A program made the position numbers and the translations under genes. The notes beneath the pieces are model-generated. The model worked only from the letters and a program-made list of their open reading frames with translations. It was not told the DNA's origin and ran no database searches. Shown in pieces: positions 47,374-56,062 of a stretch of DNA of 64,000 nt. Position 1 is the first letter of the stretch; each line of letters begins with the position of its first letter. Source of the DNA: Variovorax boronicumulans (GTDB lineage: Bacteria > Pseudomonadota > Gammaproteobacteria > Burkholderiales > Burkholderiaceae_C); the NCBI RefSeq assembly GCF_019352895.1, contig NZ_JAAAFX010000007.1, positions 415,132 to 479,131 on the forward strand, in the 5' to 3' direction.

Positions 47374-48381
47374 TCACAGGATGATGTTGTTCTTCGGTCG
47401 CAGCAGCGGTGGCAGGTCGGTGTCACCCAGCAGTTCGCGCAGCTCGATCTCGATCATCCGGTTGATCTGCGCGATGGGCACGTCGTTGGCGCCGCCTTCA
47501 AACGGGTTCTCGGTGCTGGCGCCGACCTGCTCCAGCGTGGTGTACATCCACGAGATCATCACGCTGAAGGGGATCACGAGCCACACCATGTGCCCCTTCA
47601 TCCAGCCATTGGCGATGGCGTTGAGCCCGTCGAACTCCTTGAGCAGGCCGAAGGGCAGCAGCACGCAGAAGAAGCGGATGAAGAAGGTGTTGATGATCGC
47701 GTACTGCCGCGGATAGGGAAAGTTCTTGATCCGCTCGCTGCGGCCCTGGTGGTCGAGCAGCTCCTTGAGCACCTTCTCCATCTCGATGAAGAAGTTGATG
47801 ACGATGTCGCCGCGCGCGAACAGCCCCTGGATCGCGCGGCTCTGCTGGGCCATCAGTTGCGTGGCCTTGTTGCGCGAGGCCAGGACGACGGCGAGCTCGT
47901 CCGGCGGGATCAGCCTGGCGAGCGCCGATTCGAGCGTCGTCTCCTGCTCGGGCACGCAGTAGTGGCGCTGGTACTCGGCATTGGTGCGGCGGCCGGTGCT
48001 CTCCCAGGCGCGCTGCCGGCGCATCTGGTAGCGCAGCGCCGTGACCCAGGCGAGGTGGCGGTCGACCAGCTGCCGCGTGACCTGCTCGTTCTTCACGTAG
48101 TCGCGGCTCATGAGGCCCCAGGCGCGGCTCACGTTGAGGATGCCGCCCCACACCTGCTGCGCCTCCAGCGTGCGGCCATAGGTCTGCGTGTTCTTGAAGC
48201 TCACGATGAAGGCGGTGGCCGTGCCGATGAGAGCGACCACGGTCCACGGCACCGTGAGCCAGCGCCACTGCGCGAGTTCGTACAGGCACACCGGCACCAC
48301 GCCCAGCGCGAGCAGGACGTAGAGCTCCCGCCGGGTCCAGATCAGGAACTCGGAGAGCCGGTAGCCCCTGCCGACGTTCAT
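47374..48381 (-). CDS. bestrophin family ion channel
   Basis: A 335-residue inner-membrane protein of the bestrophin-like (UPF0187) family, which form pentameric ion channels. Visible features include membrane segments near ELYVLLALGVVPVCLYEL, then FIVSFKNTQTYGRTLEAQQVWGG and the C-terminal FPYPRQYAIINTFFIRFFCVLLP. ATG 48381 overlaps the stop of the NmrA-like gene by four bases, so the two are probably co-translated. Confidence 0.88.
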   Translation of the reverse strand: MNVGRGYRLSEFLIWTRRELYVLLALGVVPVCLYELAQWRWLTVPWTVVALIGTATAFIVSFKNTQTYGRTLEAQQVWGGILNVSRAWGLMSRDYVKNEQVTRQLVDRHLAWVTALRYQMRRQRAWESTGRRTNAEYQRHYCVPEQETTLESALARLIPPDELAVVLASRNKATQLMAQQSRAIQGLFARGDIVINFFIEMEKVLKELLDHQGRSERIKNFPYPRQYAIINTFFIRFFCVLLPFGLLKEFDGLNAIANGWMKGHMVWLVIPFSVMISWMYTTLEQVGASTENPFEGGANDVPIAQINRMIEIELRELLGDTDLPPLLRPKNNIIL

Positions 48382-49121
48382 CGCGCCGCCAGCCAGGCCT
48401 CGAAACCGATCGTGCCGAGCTGCGCGTCGTCGTCGGGCGTGAGCGAGCGGTCGTCGAGTGGGACGCCGAAGTACAGGGCCTTCGCATCGGCCACCACGGT
48501 GCGCGGGTCGCCGATGGCGCTCAGGTAGCGCTGCACCAGCGCGGCCAGTCCGATGCGTTCCGGGCCGGCGATCTCGCGCATGCCCTGGAGCGGTGCGCCG
48601 AGGGCTGCGTCGGCCATCGCCGATGCGACGTCGTCCGAGGCGATGGGCTGCACCAGCGCCGGCGACAGGCGCACGGTCTGCCCTTCGGTGGCCGACTGCG
48701 CGATGCCGCCGAGGAAATCGATGAACTGCGTGGCGCGCACGATCGTGTAGGGAATCGCGCCGGCCTGGATGAGCTTCTCCTGTGCGAGCTTGGCGCGGAA
48801 GTAGCCGCTGCCCTGCAGGCGTTCGGTGCCCACTACCGACAGCGCCACGAGGTGCTTTACGCCCGCCGCGGCTTCGGCCGCGAGCAGGTTGCGCCCCGAG
48901 GTCTCGAAGAAGTCGAGCACGGCCCGGTCCTCGAACGAGGGCGAGTTGGCCACGTCGACCACCACCTGCGCGCCGGCGAGCGCGTCGGCCAGGCCTTCGC
49001 CGGTGAGGGTGTTGACGCCCGTGTTGGGCGAGGCGGCCACGGCCTGGTGGCCGCGTGCGACGAGCTGTCGGACCAGCCTGGTTCCGATGAGGCCGGTGCC
49101 TCCGATCACGACGATCTTCAT
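48378..49121 (-). CDS. NmrA-like NAD(P)-binding SDR protein
   Basis: A 247-residue atypical short-chain dehydrogenase. The nucleotide-binding GGTGLIGTRLV is at the very start; the catalytic Tyr of classical SDRs is missing, as is common in NmrA-like redox sensors and isomerases. VRATQFIDFLGGIA is typical of the group. It is divergent from a GlxA-type regulator (60 bases between the starts), which likely controls it and the overlapping bestrophin gene. Confidence 0.87.
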   Translation of the reverse strand: MKIVVIGGTGLIGTRLVRQLVARGHQAVAASPNTGVNTLTGEGLADALAGAQVVVDVANSPSFEDRAVLDFFETSGRNLLAAEAAAGVKHLVALSVVGTERLQGSGYFRAKLAQEKLIQAGAIPYTIVRATQFIDFLGGIAQSATEGQTVRLSPALVQPIASDDVASAMADAALGAPLQGMREIAGPERIGLAALVQRYLSAIGDPRTVVADAKALYFGVPLDDRSLTPDDDAQLGTIGFEAWLAAR

Positions 49122-49181
49122 TTCATGCCTTCTGGAGTGTGTTTGACGCCTTGATCGTAGGGATGGAACAATCAGGCTGAA

Positions 49182-50273
49182 ATGACTGATACCCCTGAAA
49201 TACGGCCAAACTCCCAGAAGGCACGGCGCGTGTTGTTCGTCGCCTATCCGGACGTGGGCCTGCTCGACCTGACCGGCGCGCAGACGGTGTTCTGGGCCGC
49301 GACCAAGGCGATGGAGGCGCGTGGGCTCAAGGGCTATGAGCGCGTGACGGCCAGTCTCGACGGCGGCCTGGTGCGCAGCGCGGAAGGGCTCGAGCTGCAG
49401 ACCACGCGGCTGGCCGGCTGCCGCCCGTCGTCGGTCGACACGCTCATCGTGCCCGGCTCGCCGCACATGGCCTCGGTGCTCGACGACTCGGCACCGCTGG
49501 TCCAGTGGTTGCGGCGTGCCTCGGGCCGCAGCCGGCGCACCGCGTCGGTGTGCAGCGGGGCCTTCCTGCTGGCCGCGGCCGGGCTGCTCGACCGCAAGCG
49601 CGCCACCACCCACTGGCTGATGTTCGACATGATGAACCAGCGCTTCCCGCTGGTGCAGATCGATCGCGACGCGATCTTCGTGCAGCAGGGGCCGGTGTGG
49701 ACCTCGGCTGGCGTGACGGCCGGCATCGACCTCGCGCTGGCGCTGGTCGAGGCCGACTGCGGGCACGCCGTGGCGATGGAAGTCGCGCGCGAGCTGGTCG
49801 TGTACCTCAAGCGGCCCGGCGGGCACTCGCAGTTCAGCGCCCTGCTCCAGTCGCAGACCGATGCGACGTCCGCCTTCGACGAACTCAACCTCTGGATCGC
49901 CGGCAACCTGCGCCGCGCCGACCTGAGCGTCGACCTGCTGGCCGAGCGGGCGTGCATGAGCCCGCGCAACTTCGCCCGCCTCTACAAGCAGAAGACCGGT
50001 CGCACGCCGGCCAAGGCGGTCGAGGTGCTCCGGCTCGAGGCGGCGCGCCGCCTGCTGGAGGATTCGGCCAGCCACGTCGACCAGATCGCACTGCAGTGCG
50101 GCTTCGGCGACGAGGAGCGCATGCGGGTCACCTTCCAGCGCCATCTGGGCGTGGCACCGCGCGACTACCGCAAGCGCTTCGCGAGCCGCGGGCTGCACGC
50201 GGCCGACGCGCTGGCGGTGCCCGCATCGACCGCGGCGGGCGACAGGAAGCCAGCGCGCGCCGACCGGCGATAG
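49182..50273 (+). CDS. GlxA family regulator (DJ-1/PfpI domain plus AraC HTH)
   Basis: A 363-residue regulator. The N-terminal DJ-1/PfpI domain has LFVAYPDVGLLDLTG and the nucleophile-elbow-like VCSGAFLLAAAGLL, which usually is not catalytic here but may bind a ligand. The C-terminal AraC double helix-turn-helix contains LAERACMSPRNFARLYKQKTG and the second helix of IALQCGFGDEERMRVTF. Divergent from the NmrA-like/bestrophin pair, its probable target; followed by an exporter gene eight bases downstream. Confidence 0.92.
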   Translation: MTDTPEIRPNSQKARRVLFVAYPDVGLLDLTGAQTVFWAATKAMEARGLKGYERVTASLDGGLVRSAEGLELQTTRLAGCRPSSVDTLIVPGSPHMASVLDDSAPLVQWLRRASGRSRRTASVCSGAFLLAAAGLLDRKRATTHWLMFDMMNQRFPLVQIDRDAIFVQQGPVWTSAGVTAGIDLALALVEADCGHAVAMEVARELVVYLKRPGGHSQFSALLQSQTDATSAFDELNLWIAGNLRRADLSVDLLAERACMSPRNFARLYKQKTGRTPAKAVEVLRLEAARRLLEDSASHVDQIALQCGFGDEERMRVTFQRHLGVAPRDYRKRFASRGLHAADALAVPASTAAGDRKPARADRR

Positions 50274-50280
50274 TGCGGGC

Positions 50281-51246
50281 ATGAGCAACGGCGCCCTTTT
50301 CACCCGCACCCCCGACCGCCATATCTGGACCGGCATCGCCTGCGGCATCGGCGCCGGCGCGCTGTGGGGTTTGGTGTTCCTCGCGCCCGAGCTGGTGCGC
50401 GGCTTCACGCCGCTGCAGCTGGCGGTCGGGCGCTTCCTGGCCTACGGCCTGTTCGCCGCCGCCTTGCTGCTGCCGCGCTGGCGGCGGCTCGCGGCGCAGC
50501 TGGACCGGCGCGACTGGTGGGCGCTGTGCTGGCTGAGCCTGTGGGGCAACACCGCCTACTACGTGCTGCTGGCCAACGCGGTGCAGCGCGGCGGCATCGC
50601 CATGACCTCGCTGGTGATCGGCTTCCTGCCCATGCTGGTGACGGTGATCGGCAGCCGCGAGCACCAGGCCGTGCCGCTGCGCCGGCTCGCGCCCTCGCTG
50701 CTGTGCGGGCTGGCGGGCGTGGCCTGCATCGGCTGGCAGTCGCTGGGCGGGGAGGCGCCGGCCGGCGGGCTGGTCGGCCTGCTGTGCGCGATCGGCGCGC
50801 TGGCGTCGTGGACCGGCTATGCCGTGCGCAACAGCCGACATCTGGCACGGCTGCCGCAGGTGTCGGTGCAGGACTGGAACCTCGCGACCGGCGTGGTCAC
50901 GGGCGCGCAGGCCTTGCTGCTGCTGCCCTTCGCGCTGTGGCTCGACGGCGACACGCACAGCGCGGCCGAATGGGGGCGCCTGGCGGTGGTGGTGGTCTGC
51001 GTGGCGCTGGGCGCTTCCATCGCGGGCAATGCGCTGTGGCACCGCATGAGCCGGCTGCTGCCGCTGACCATGGTGGGCCAGATGATCCTGTTCGAGACCC
51101 TGTTCGCGCTGCTCTACGGCTTCCTCTGGGAACAGCGGCTGCCCACCGGGCTGGAGTGGCTGGCCATGGCCTGCGTGGTGGCGAGCGTGCTGTTCTGCGT
51201 GCAGGCGCATCGGCCGCGCGTGATCGTCCCGGGGCCGTCCGCCTAG
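50281..51246 (+). CDS. EamA/DMT family transporter
   Basis: A 321-residue membrane protein with ten hydrophobic segments in two EamA repeats. The first segment contains GIACGIGAGALWGLVFLAPE, and the second repeat is led by GLLCAIGALASWTGYAVRN. Such proteins export amino acids or other metabolites. It starts seven bases after the GlxA regulator, so the regulator and transporter may form an operon. Confidence 0.88.
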   Translation: MSNGALFTRTPDRHIWTGIACGIGAGALWGLVFLAPELVRGFTPLQLAVGRFLAYGLFAAALLLPRWRRLAAQLDRRDWWALCWLSLWGNTAYYVLLANAVQRGGIAMTSLVIGFLPMLVTVIGSREHQAVPLRRLAPSLLCGLAGVACIGWQSLGGEAPAGGLVGLLCAIGALASWTGYAVRNSRHLARLPQVSVQDWNLATGVVTGAQALLLLPFALWLDGDTHSAAEWGRLAVVVVCVALGASIAGNALWHRMSRLLPLTMVGQMILFETLFALLYGFLWEQRLPTGLEWLAMACVVASVLFCVQAHRPRVIVPGPSA

Positions 51247-51333
51247 GGGCTGCGGGTCCGTCGCCCGATCTCCCTATCATCGAGACACCGCGCCGCGCAC
51301 GGCGGCGCCACACCCCCGAAGGAGACCCCGCCC

Positions 51334-51780
51334 ATGCCCAAGTTCGTCGACACCTCGCCCCCGGGACACTGCATCTTCTGCCGCCTGGTGGCGGGCGAGA
51401 TTCCGGCCGCACACGTGTACGAGGACGAACTGACCATTGCCTTCATGGACATCGGCCAGGTCAACCCCGGCCATGTGCTGGTGGCCAGCAAGCGCCACGC
51501 GGCCAACCTGTTCGAGCTCACGCCCGAAGAAGCCGCCGCCGTGATGCAGACCGCGCAGAAGGTGGCGAGCGCCGTGCGCGACGCCTTCGACCCGCCGGGC
51601 CTCACGCTGCTCCAGGCCAACGGCCCCGAAGGCGGCCAGACGGTGTTCCATTTCCACCTGCACGTGGTGCCGCGCCATGCGGACGACGGTGTCGGCCTGA
51701 GCTGGCCGCGCAAGGAGCCGGCGGCGGCGGTGCTGCAAGGCTATGCGCAGCGCCTGCGCGACGCCTTGCCTGCGGCTTAG
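51334..51780 (+). CDS. HIT family protein
   Basis: A 148-residue nucleotide hydrolase or transferase of the histidine-triad superfamily. The catalytic triad motif HFHLHVVPRH is present, and an N-terminal FCRLVAGEIPAAHVYED is typical of Hint/Fhit relatives. Substrates are usually AMP-linked compounds such as dinucleoside polyphosphates or AMP-amides. GAAGGAGA lies just upstream of the ATG. Its stop overlaps the convergent MerR gene stop by four bases. Confidence 0.93.
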   Translation: MPKFVDTSPPGHCIFCRLVAGEIPAAHVYEDELTIAFMDIGQVNPGHVLVASKRHAANLFELTPEEAAAVMQTAQKVASAVRDAFDPPGLTLLQANGPEGGQTVFHFHLHVVPRHADDGVGLSWPRKEPAAAVLQGYAQRLRDALPAA

Positions 51781-52838
51781 GCGCGCAGGCCCTGGCCTGA
51801 CGCCGCGTCCTGCCCCTGTGGCGGCCGCCAGGCAATGACGCCTTCCGTACGGGCCCGGACCTCGGGCGGGGCCAGGCAGGTCACGACGGCCTCGTAGCCG
51901 GGCGCGCCCGGAAAGGGCAGGACCCGCGTGGGCGGGCTGTGGTTGGCGGGGCACAGCAGGATGGCCGCGTCGGTGCCCACGGCGGCCAGCTCCAGCATCG
52001 CGCAGGAACGGGTCATGAGGAACAACGGCCGGGCGTCGGGCCCGCGGGCGCGCAGATGGGCGGCCAGGGCCTGCTGCGTCGCGCTGTCCAGGCCCTGCTC
52101 CACCAGGTCGATGACAAGTGCTGCCGGGCCTTCGTCCTCCAGGCCGACGAGCAGAGCAAGCAGCGCCTCCGAGGCCCAGGCGCCCTCCTCGACCAGCCGG
52201 GCCAGCGTCTGCTCGACGCGCCATCGCAGGGCCGGGTCGGCGTTGAGCCGCACCTGCGCGCGGCCGTCCGTGGCCCGTTCCAGCCCCAGGAAGGCGGCGC
52301 CCGGCAGGGCTTCCGCGAGACGCAGGGCCAGCCGCGTCTTGCCGCTGCCCAGCGGGCCGACGATGTAGTTCAACGGCCGGATGTCGCGCAGCGTGAACGT
52401 TTCACCGCCCCAGGGCCAGGGCAGTGCGAATTCGACGCCGAGGCCGGGCTGCGCATGCTGCAGGCGCGTGAGCTCGTCGAGCGTCGGCGGGTGGCCCCGT
52501 TCGAGTTCGGTGCGCAGGCCGCGGACCTGGTCGATGGTGCCGGCCAGCTGGCGCACGCGCGCTTCCAGCGCGGCCTGGTGGGCCGCCAGCGCCGGCGCGA
52601 GCCCGTCGGCCTCGCCCTGCAGCACGCTGGCCACCTGCGCGAGGCTCAGGCCCAGCGCGCGCAGCGCCACGATGTCCGCGGCCCGCTGCATCTGTTCGGG
52701 GCCGTAGGCGCGCCAGCCCGCGGCATTGCGCTCCGGCGCCACCAGGCCGCGCGCTTCGTAGAGACGCAGCGCCTTGGCGGACACGCCGAGGCGCCGGGCG
52801 GCCTGGCCGGGGTTCAGGAAGCGAAGGGAAGCTGTCAA
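51777..52838 (-). CDS. MerR HTH fused to a P-loop ATPase-like domain
   Basis: A 353-residue protein with an unusual layout. Residues ~8-75 form a MerR helix-turn-helix (PGQAARRLGVSAKALRLYEARG), then a coiled linker, then a P-loop domain: Walker A GPLGSGKT around Lys167, a Walker B-like ALVIDLVEQGLD, and a C-terminal ABC-ATPase-like part with LFLMTRSCAML. Canonical MerR regulators are 110-250 residues and lack this module. It follows NUDIX by 9 bases on the same strand, likely in one operon. DNA-binding controlled by nucleotide binding is a reasonable inference. Confidence 0.78.
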   Translation of the reverse strand: MTASLRFLNPGQAARRLGVSAKALRLYEARGLVAPERNAAGWRAYGPEQMQRAADIVALRALGLSLAQVASVLQGEADGLAPALAAHQAALEARVRQLAGTIDQVRGLRTELERGHPPTLDELTRLQHAQPGLGVEFALPWPWGGETFTLRDIRPLNYIVGPLGSGKTRLALRLAEALPGAAFLGLERATDGRAQVRLNADPALRWRVEQTLARLVEEGAWASEALLALLVGLEDEGPAALVIDLVEQGLDSATQQALAAHLRARGPDARPLFLMTRSCAMLELAAVGTDAAILLCPANHSPPTRVLPFPGAPGYEAVVTCLAPPEVRARTEGVIAWRPPQGQDAASGQGLRA

Positions 52839-52847
52839 GGAATCACC

Positions 52848-53456
52848 TCATCGGTTGGGATCGAAGGGCGTGTTTCTAGGGGCGGCCGCAGGGGCCGGGT
52901 CAAGCAGGGCACGCAATTTAGGCACCAGATGCCGCATGCGCCGGCCCGGGATCGCCAGGAAGTCCGCGATGGGCATCCATTCGACGCCGTTGACCTCCTC
53001 GAGCTGGGGCCTGGGTGCGAAGGGCCGGGTCGCCACCACGGCGAACATGAAGTCGTGGTGCCGGTGCGCGCCCTCGCCCTTGGCCGGGCGGGCCGCGATC
53101 GCGTGGGTGTCGATGTCCAGCGCCCGGCCGTCCCGCAGCGGCTGCGTGTCGGCGGCCGGCAGGCCGGTCTCTTCCTCGACTTCGCGCAGGCCGGATTCGA
53201 ACAGGCTGGCCGAATCGGGCTCGACATGGCCGCCCGGCTGCATCCAGCTGCGGTAGACCTTGTGGTGGATCAGCAGCACATGGCTGCGGTCGGCATCGAA
53301 GACCAGCACGCTGGAGGTGATGTGGCCCGCCATATTGGCGCGGCTGAAGATGCCGTCGTCGTGCGCGATCTGCGCGCGCAATGCGTGCAGGCGCTCGTGC
53401 TCGCCCGGGTGGCAGGCCAGGTAGTGGGTCAGTTCTTCTCGGGTCCGTGCGTGCAT
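52848..53456 (-). CDS. NUDIX hydrolase
   Basis: A 202-residue pyrophosphohydrolase. The Nudix box is intact: GGHVEPDSASLFESGLREVEEETGL spans the G, REVEEE and G positions, at about residues 75-99. Substrate unknown; the long N-terminal helix (EELTHYLACHPGEHERLHAL) is typical of a group that includes predicted nucleotide and coenzyme hydrolases. It starts two bases after the kinase stop. Confidence 0.92.
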   Translation of the reverse strand: MHARTREELTHYLACHPGEHERLHALRAQIAHDDGIFSRANMAGHITSSVLVFDADRSHVLLIHHKVYRSWMQPGGHVEPDSASLFESGLREVEEETGLPAADTQPLRDGRALDIDTHAIAARPAKGEGAHRHHDFMFAVVATRPFAPRPQLEEVNGVEWMPIADFLAIPGRRMRHLVPKLRALLDPAPAAAPRNTPFDPNR

Positions 53457-53458
53457 GG

Positions 53459-53971
53459 TCAATCGTGGCGGATGACGTGGAAGCCTTCGTCCGCCGTGGG
53501 GGCGACGAAGTGGCGGCTGATCTGGTCGAACTCCGCGTCCGAGGTCTCGAAGGGATGCCCGCCCGCGAGGTTGCGTGCGCGCAGCCGGGCCTTGCACACG
53601 TCGTCGGGCACATCGAGGTGGTGCAGGCGATGCGTGGCTCCCGCCTTCTCGAACACGCCGCGGGCCCAGCGCCGGGTCGCCACGGTGTTCGACGGAAAGT
53701 CGAGCACGACCGAGGTGCCGGCCGCGAGCAGCGCCTCGACGTGGCCGGCCATGGCCTCGCGCAGCCGGCCCGCGCAGCGCACGTAGTCCGCAAGCGCGTG
53801 GATCTCGCCCGGGTACAGCCGCGCGAGCCAGTCGTCTTCGCTGATGCGCACGGTGTGCGGTGCCGCCGCGAGGCGCTTCGTGAGTGTCGATTTGCCGGCG
53901 CCGATCTTGCCGCAGACCAGGTGCAGCACGGCGGGCGTGGAAGGCTTCGAAGGCGTGTCGGTTTCTTGCAT
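53459..53971 (-). CDS. small P-loop kinase (AAA/zeta-toxin-like predicted kinase)
   Basis: A 170-residue ATP-binding protein with Walker A GKIGAGKST near residue 21-29 and ISEDDWLARLYPGE, then VVLDFPSNTVATRRWAR, typical of predicted kinases that phosphorylate small molecules or nucleotides. GGAG lies shortly before ATG 53971. First gene of a kinase-NUDIX-MerR/ATPase run, preceded by a strong terminator and a tiny ORF. Confidence 0.85.
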   Translation of the reverse strand: MQETDTPSKPSTPAVLHLVCGKIGAGKSTLTKRLAAAPHTVRISEDDWLARLYPGEIHALADYVRCAGRLREAMAGHVEALLAAGTSVVLDFPSNTVATRRWARGVFEKAGATHRLHHLDVPDDVCKARLRARNLAGGHPFETSDAEFDQISRHFVAPTADEGFHVIRHD

Positions 53972-54012
53972 CTTTCAATCTCCAGTGACTTTGAGGGCAC
54001 CCCGGGAGACAG

Positions 54013-54040
54013 AAAAAAACCCGCCTCAGGGGGCGGGTTT
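54013..54040 (-). terminator. strong terminator or attenuator on the minus strand
   Basis: Arms AAACCCGCC (54017-54025) and GGCGGGTTT (54032-54040) around a six-base loop; on the minus strand a seven-T run follows. It lies between the tiny ORF (54064-54120) and the kinase gene, so it either ends the small transcript or acts as an attenuator for the kinase-NUDIX-MerR operon. Confidence 0.85.
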
Positions 54041-54063
54041 CGAATGGCTGCAGAAGCCGCGCG

Positions 54064-54120
54064 TCAACCCACCATCTTCCGGATGGTGCGAATGATCGAC
54101 GCGATGTGCGAGCGGGCCAT
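54064..54120 (-). CDS. candidate 18-residue ORF before a terminator
   Basis: The minus strand reads ATG to TGA as MARSHIASIIRTIRKMVG, with four Ile and four basic residues and none of the codon patterns of a shadow frame. An in-frame ATG at 54132 would add MLCA. A TATGCT seven bases before ATG 54120 suggests a leaderless transcript. The strong terminator starts 24 bases after the stop. It could be a leader peptide controlling the kinase operon, or an independent small protein. Nothing here identifies it with certainty. Confidence 0.5.
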   Translation of the reverse strand: MARSHIASIIRTIRKMVG

Positions 54121-54156
54121 GGCGCAAAGCATAGCCGATGGGCCGGCAGCCTCGGC

Positions 54157-54462
54157 CTACAGCGGGCTCTGCCAGCCCAGCAGCTCGGCCAGCCGCGTGA
54201 CGATCCAGCGGGCCTCGGCGGCCGAGACGCCCGACTCGGGGGTGGCGAGGCCGTCGTGGATGCGGTGCAGCACCTCGTCCTCCGAGGGCACCTCGACATG
54301 CGCCAGGATGCGCGCATGCTCGGTCAGGTGGGTCGCCAGGTCCTCGCACACCTCGTAGCGCTGGCGCACGAGTTCGATGGGTTCGCGCAGGCGCTGGCGC
54401 GCCGGGTCGGCGTAGAGCGCGAAGAAGGAGGGCGGGATATCGATCTGGTACGCGTCGGACAT
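54157..54462 (-). CDS. conserved hypothetical protein of about 100 residues
   Basis: A 101-residue acidic, helical protein, starting MSDAYQIDIPPSFFALYADP and containing RLREPIELVRQRYEVCEDLA and SAAEARWIVTRLAELLGW. I recall similar small proteins in Comamonadaceae that have been labelled, without good reason, 'ATPase with chaperone activity'; no ATP-binding motif is visible. Function unknown. ATG 54462 starts just before the conserved DIPPSF. It is divergent from the CYTH-CHAD gene. Confidence 0.65.
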   Translation of the reverse strand: MSDAYQIDIPPSFFALYADPARQRLREPIELVRQRYEVCEDLATHLTEHARILAHVEVPSEDEVLHRIHDGLATPESGVSAAEARWIVTRLAELLGWQSPL

Positions 54463-54511
54463 GCAGGCGATCATGCCCGACACTCTTCGGCTCTTTCGGA
54501 CCTCGACTGCC

Positions 54512-56062
54512 ATGGAAATCGAATTCAAGTTCCACATCCCCGCCGAGCGGCTCAAGGCCGTCGAGTCGGCCGTGCGCCGCGCCCTGGTGCAGCGCACCCG
54601 ACTGCAGGCGCGCTATTTCGACACGGCCGACGGCACGCTGGGCGCGCACGGCGCGGTGCTGCGGCTGCGCAAGGAAGGCCGCCGCTGGGTGCAGACGGCC
54701 AAGGCGCTGGGCGACGGGCCGCTGCACCGGCTCGAGCACAACGTCGACCTGGGCCTGGCGCGCGCCGGCGACGCGCCGGTGCCGGACGTCGCGCGCCATG
54801 CGGGCACGCCCGTGGGCGAGCGCATCGCCGCGCTGCTGGCCAAGGCCGACCAGCCGCTGCAGCCGACCTACGGCACCGACATCTGGCGGCTCACGCGCCA
54901 GCTGCGCAGCGGGTCCACCGTGGTCGAGCTGGCGCTGGACACCGGCACCATCACCGCGCACCCGCCGGGCGTCGCCGCGCCGCGCACGGCCGCGGTGTGC
55001 GAGCTCGAACTGGAACTGGTGCGCGGCCCGGTCGACGGGCTGGTGGCGCTGGCGCAGCGCTGGTCGCGCACGCACCGGCTGTGGTTCAGCACGGTGTCCA
55101 AGGCCGAGTGCGGCGAACGCCTGCTGGCGGGCACGACCTCGGTGCCGGCAGTCAAGGCCGCGCCGCCGCGCTTCGGCGATGCGGACAAGGGCTTTCCCGA
55201 TGGCCCGGCGCTGCAGCGCGCGGTGCTGGCGTCCTGCCTGGCGCAGATCCTGCCCAACGCCAGCGAGATCGCCGCCGGCAGCGAGGACGCCGAGCAGCTG
55301 CACCAGCTGCGCATCGGCATCCGCCGCCTGCGCACCGCGCTGCGCACGCTCGAGGCGCTGGGCCCGGGCTTCGACCCGGCCTGGACGCCGCCTTTGGTCG
55401 AGGTGTTCCAGGCGCTGGGCGCGCGCCGCGATGCCGAGCTGCAGCAGCAGTCGCTCGCGCTGCCACTGCACGAGGCCGGCGTGCCGCCGATCGCGTGGCC
55501 GGCCGACAGGGTCGATGCCCTGGCGCCCGGCGACGCGGTGCGTGCGGCGGCCTTCCAGGCGGTGCTGGTCGGGCTGATCGGCTTCACGGCGCAGGCGCTC
55601 ACGCGCAGCGCCGACGCGCCGCCGCAGGAAGGCGCCACGCCGGCCGAGGCGCGCCGCCAGCTGCGCGCGACGCTCGACAAGCTGCATGCGCGCGTGGTGC
55701 GCGACGGCGCGCATTTCGCATCGCTCGATGCGCAGGCCCGGCACGCGGTGCGCAAGCGGCTCAAGCGCTTGCGCTACCTGGCCGAGTTCGTGGCGCCGCT
55801 GTTCGATCACAAGCGCGCCGCACGCTACCTGCGCCGGCTCGGCCCGGCCCAGGACGCGCTGGGCTGGTTCCAGGACGAGCAGGTGGCGCTCGAGTCCTGT
55901 TTCGATGCGGCCGAGGCGGCCCAGCCCGCGGATGCGCCGCCGCTCTGGTTCGCCATCGGCTGGCTGTCGGCGCGCCAGCCCGAGAGCGTGCGCGCCAGCG
56001 GCAAGGCCCTGCGCCAGGTCGACAAGGCGCAGCGCTTCTGGCGCAAACGGGCCAAGGGTTGA
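54512..56062 (+). CDS. CYTH and CHAD domain protein (inorganic triphosphatase-like)
   Basis: A 516-residue protein. The N-terminal CYTH domain carries the ExExK signature in MEIEFKF at the start and the basic LRLRKEG. From about residue 230 the helical CHAD domain begins, rich in conserved His and Arg (LHQLRIGIRRLRTALRTLEA), which binds polyphosphate in other bacteria. CYTH-CHAD proteins hydrolyse triphosphate. ATG 54512 starts the CYTH signature; the frame is open 51 bases upstream. Confidence 0.9.
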   Translation: MEIEFKFHIPAERLKAVESAVRRALVQRTRLQARYFDTADGTLGAHGAVLRLRKEGRRWVQTAKALGDGPLHRLEHNVDLGLARAGDAPVPDVARHAGTPVGERIAALLAKADQPLQPTYGTDIWRLTRQLRSGSTVVELALDTGTITAHPPGVAAPRTAAVCELELELVRGPVDGLVALAQRWSRTHRLWFSTVSKAECGERLLAGTTSVPAVKAAPPRFGDADKGFPDGPALQRAVLASCLAQILPNASEIAAGSEDAEQLHQLRIGIRRLRTALRTLEALGPGFDPAWTPPLVEVFQALGARRDAELQQQSLALPLHEAGVPPIAWPADRVDALAPGDAVRAAAFQAVLVGLIGFTAQALTRSADAPPQEGATPAEARRQLRATLDKLHARVVRDGAHFASLDAQARHAVRKRLKRLRYLAEFVAPLFDHKRAARYLRRLGPAQDALGWFQDEQVALESCFDAAEAAQPADAPPLWFAIGWLSARQPESVRASGKALRQVDKAQRFWRKRAKG

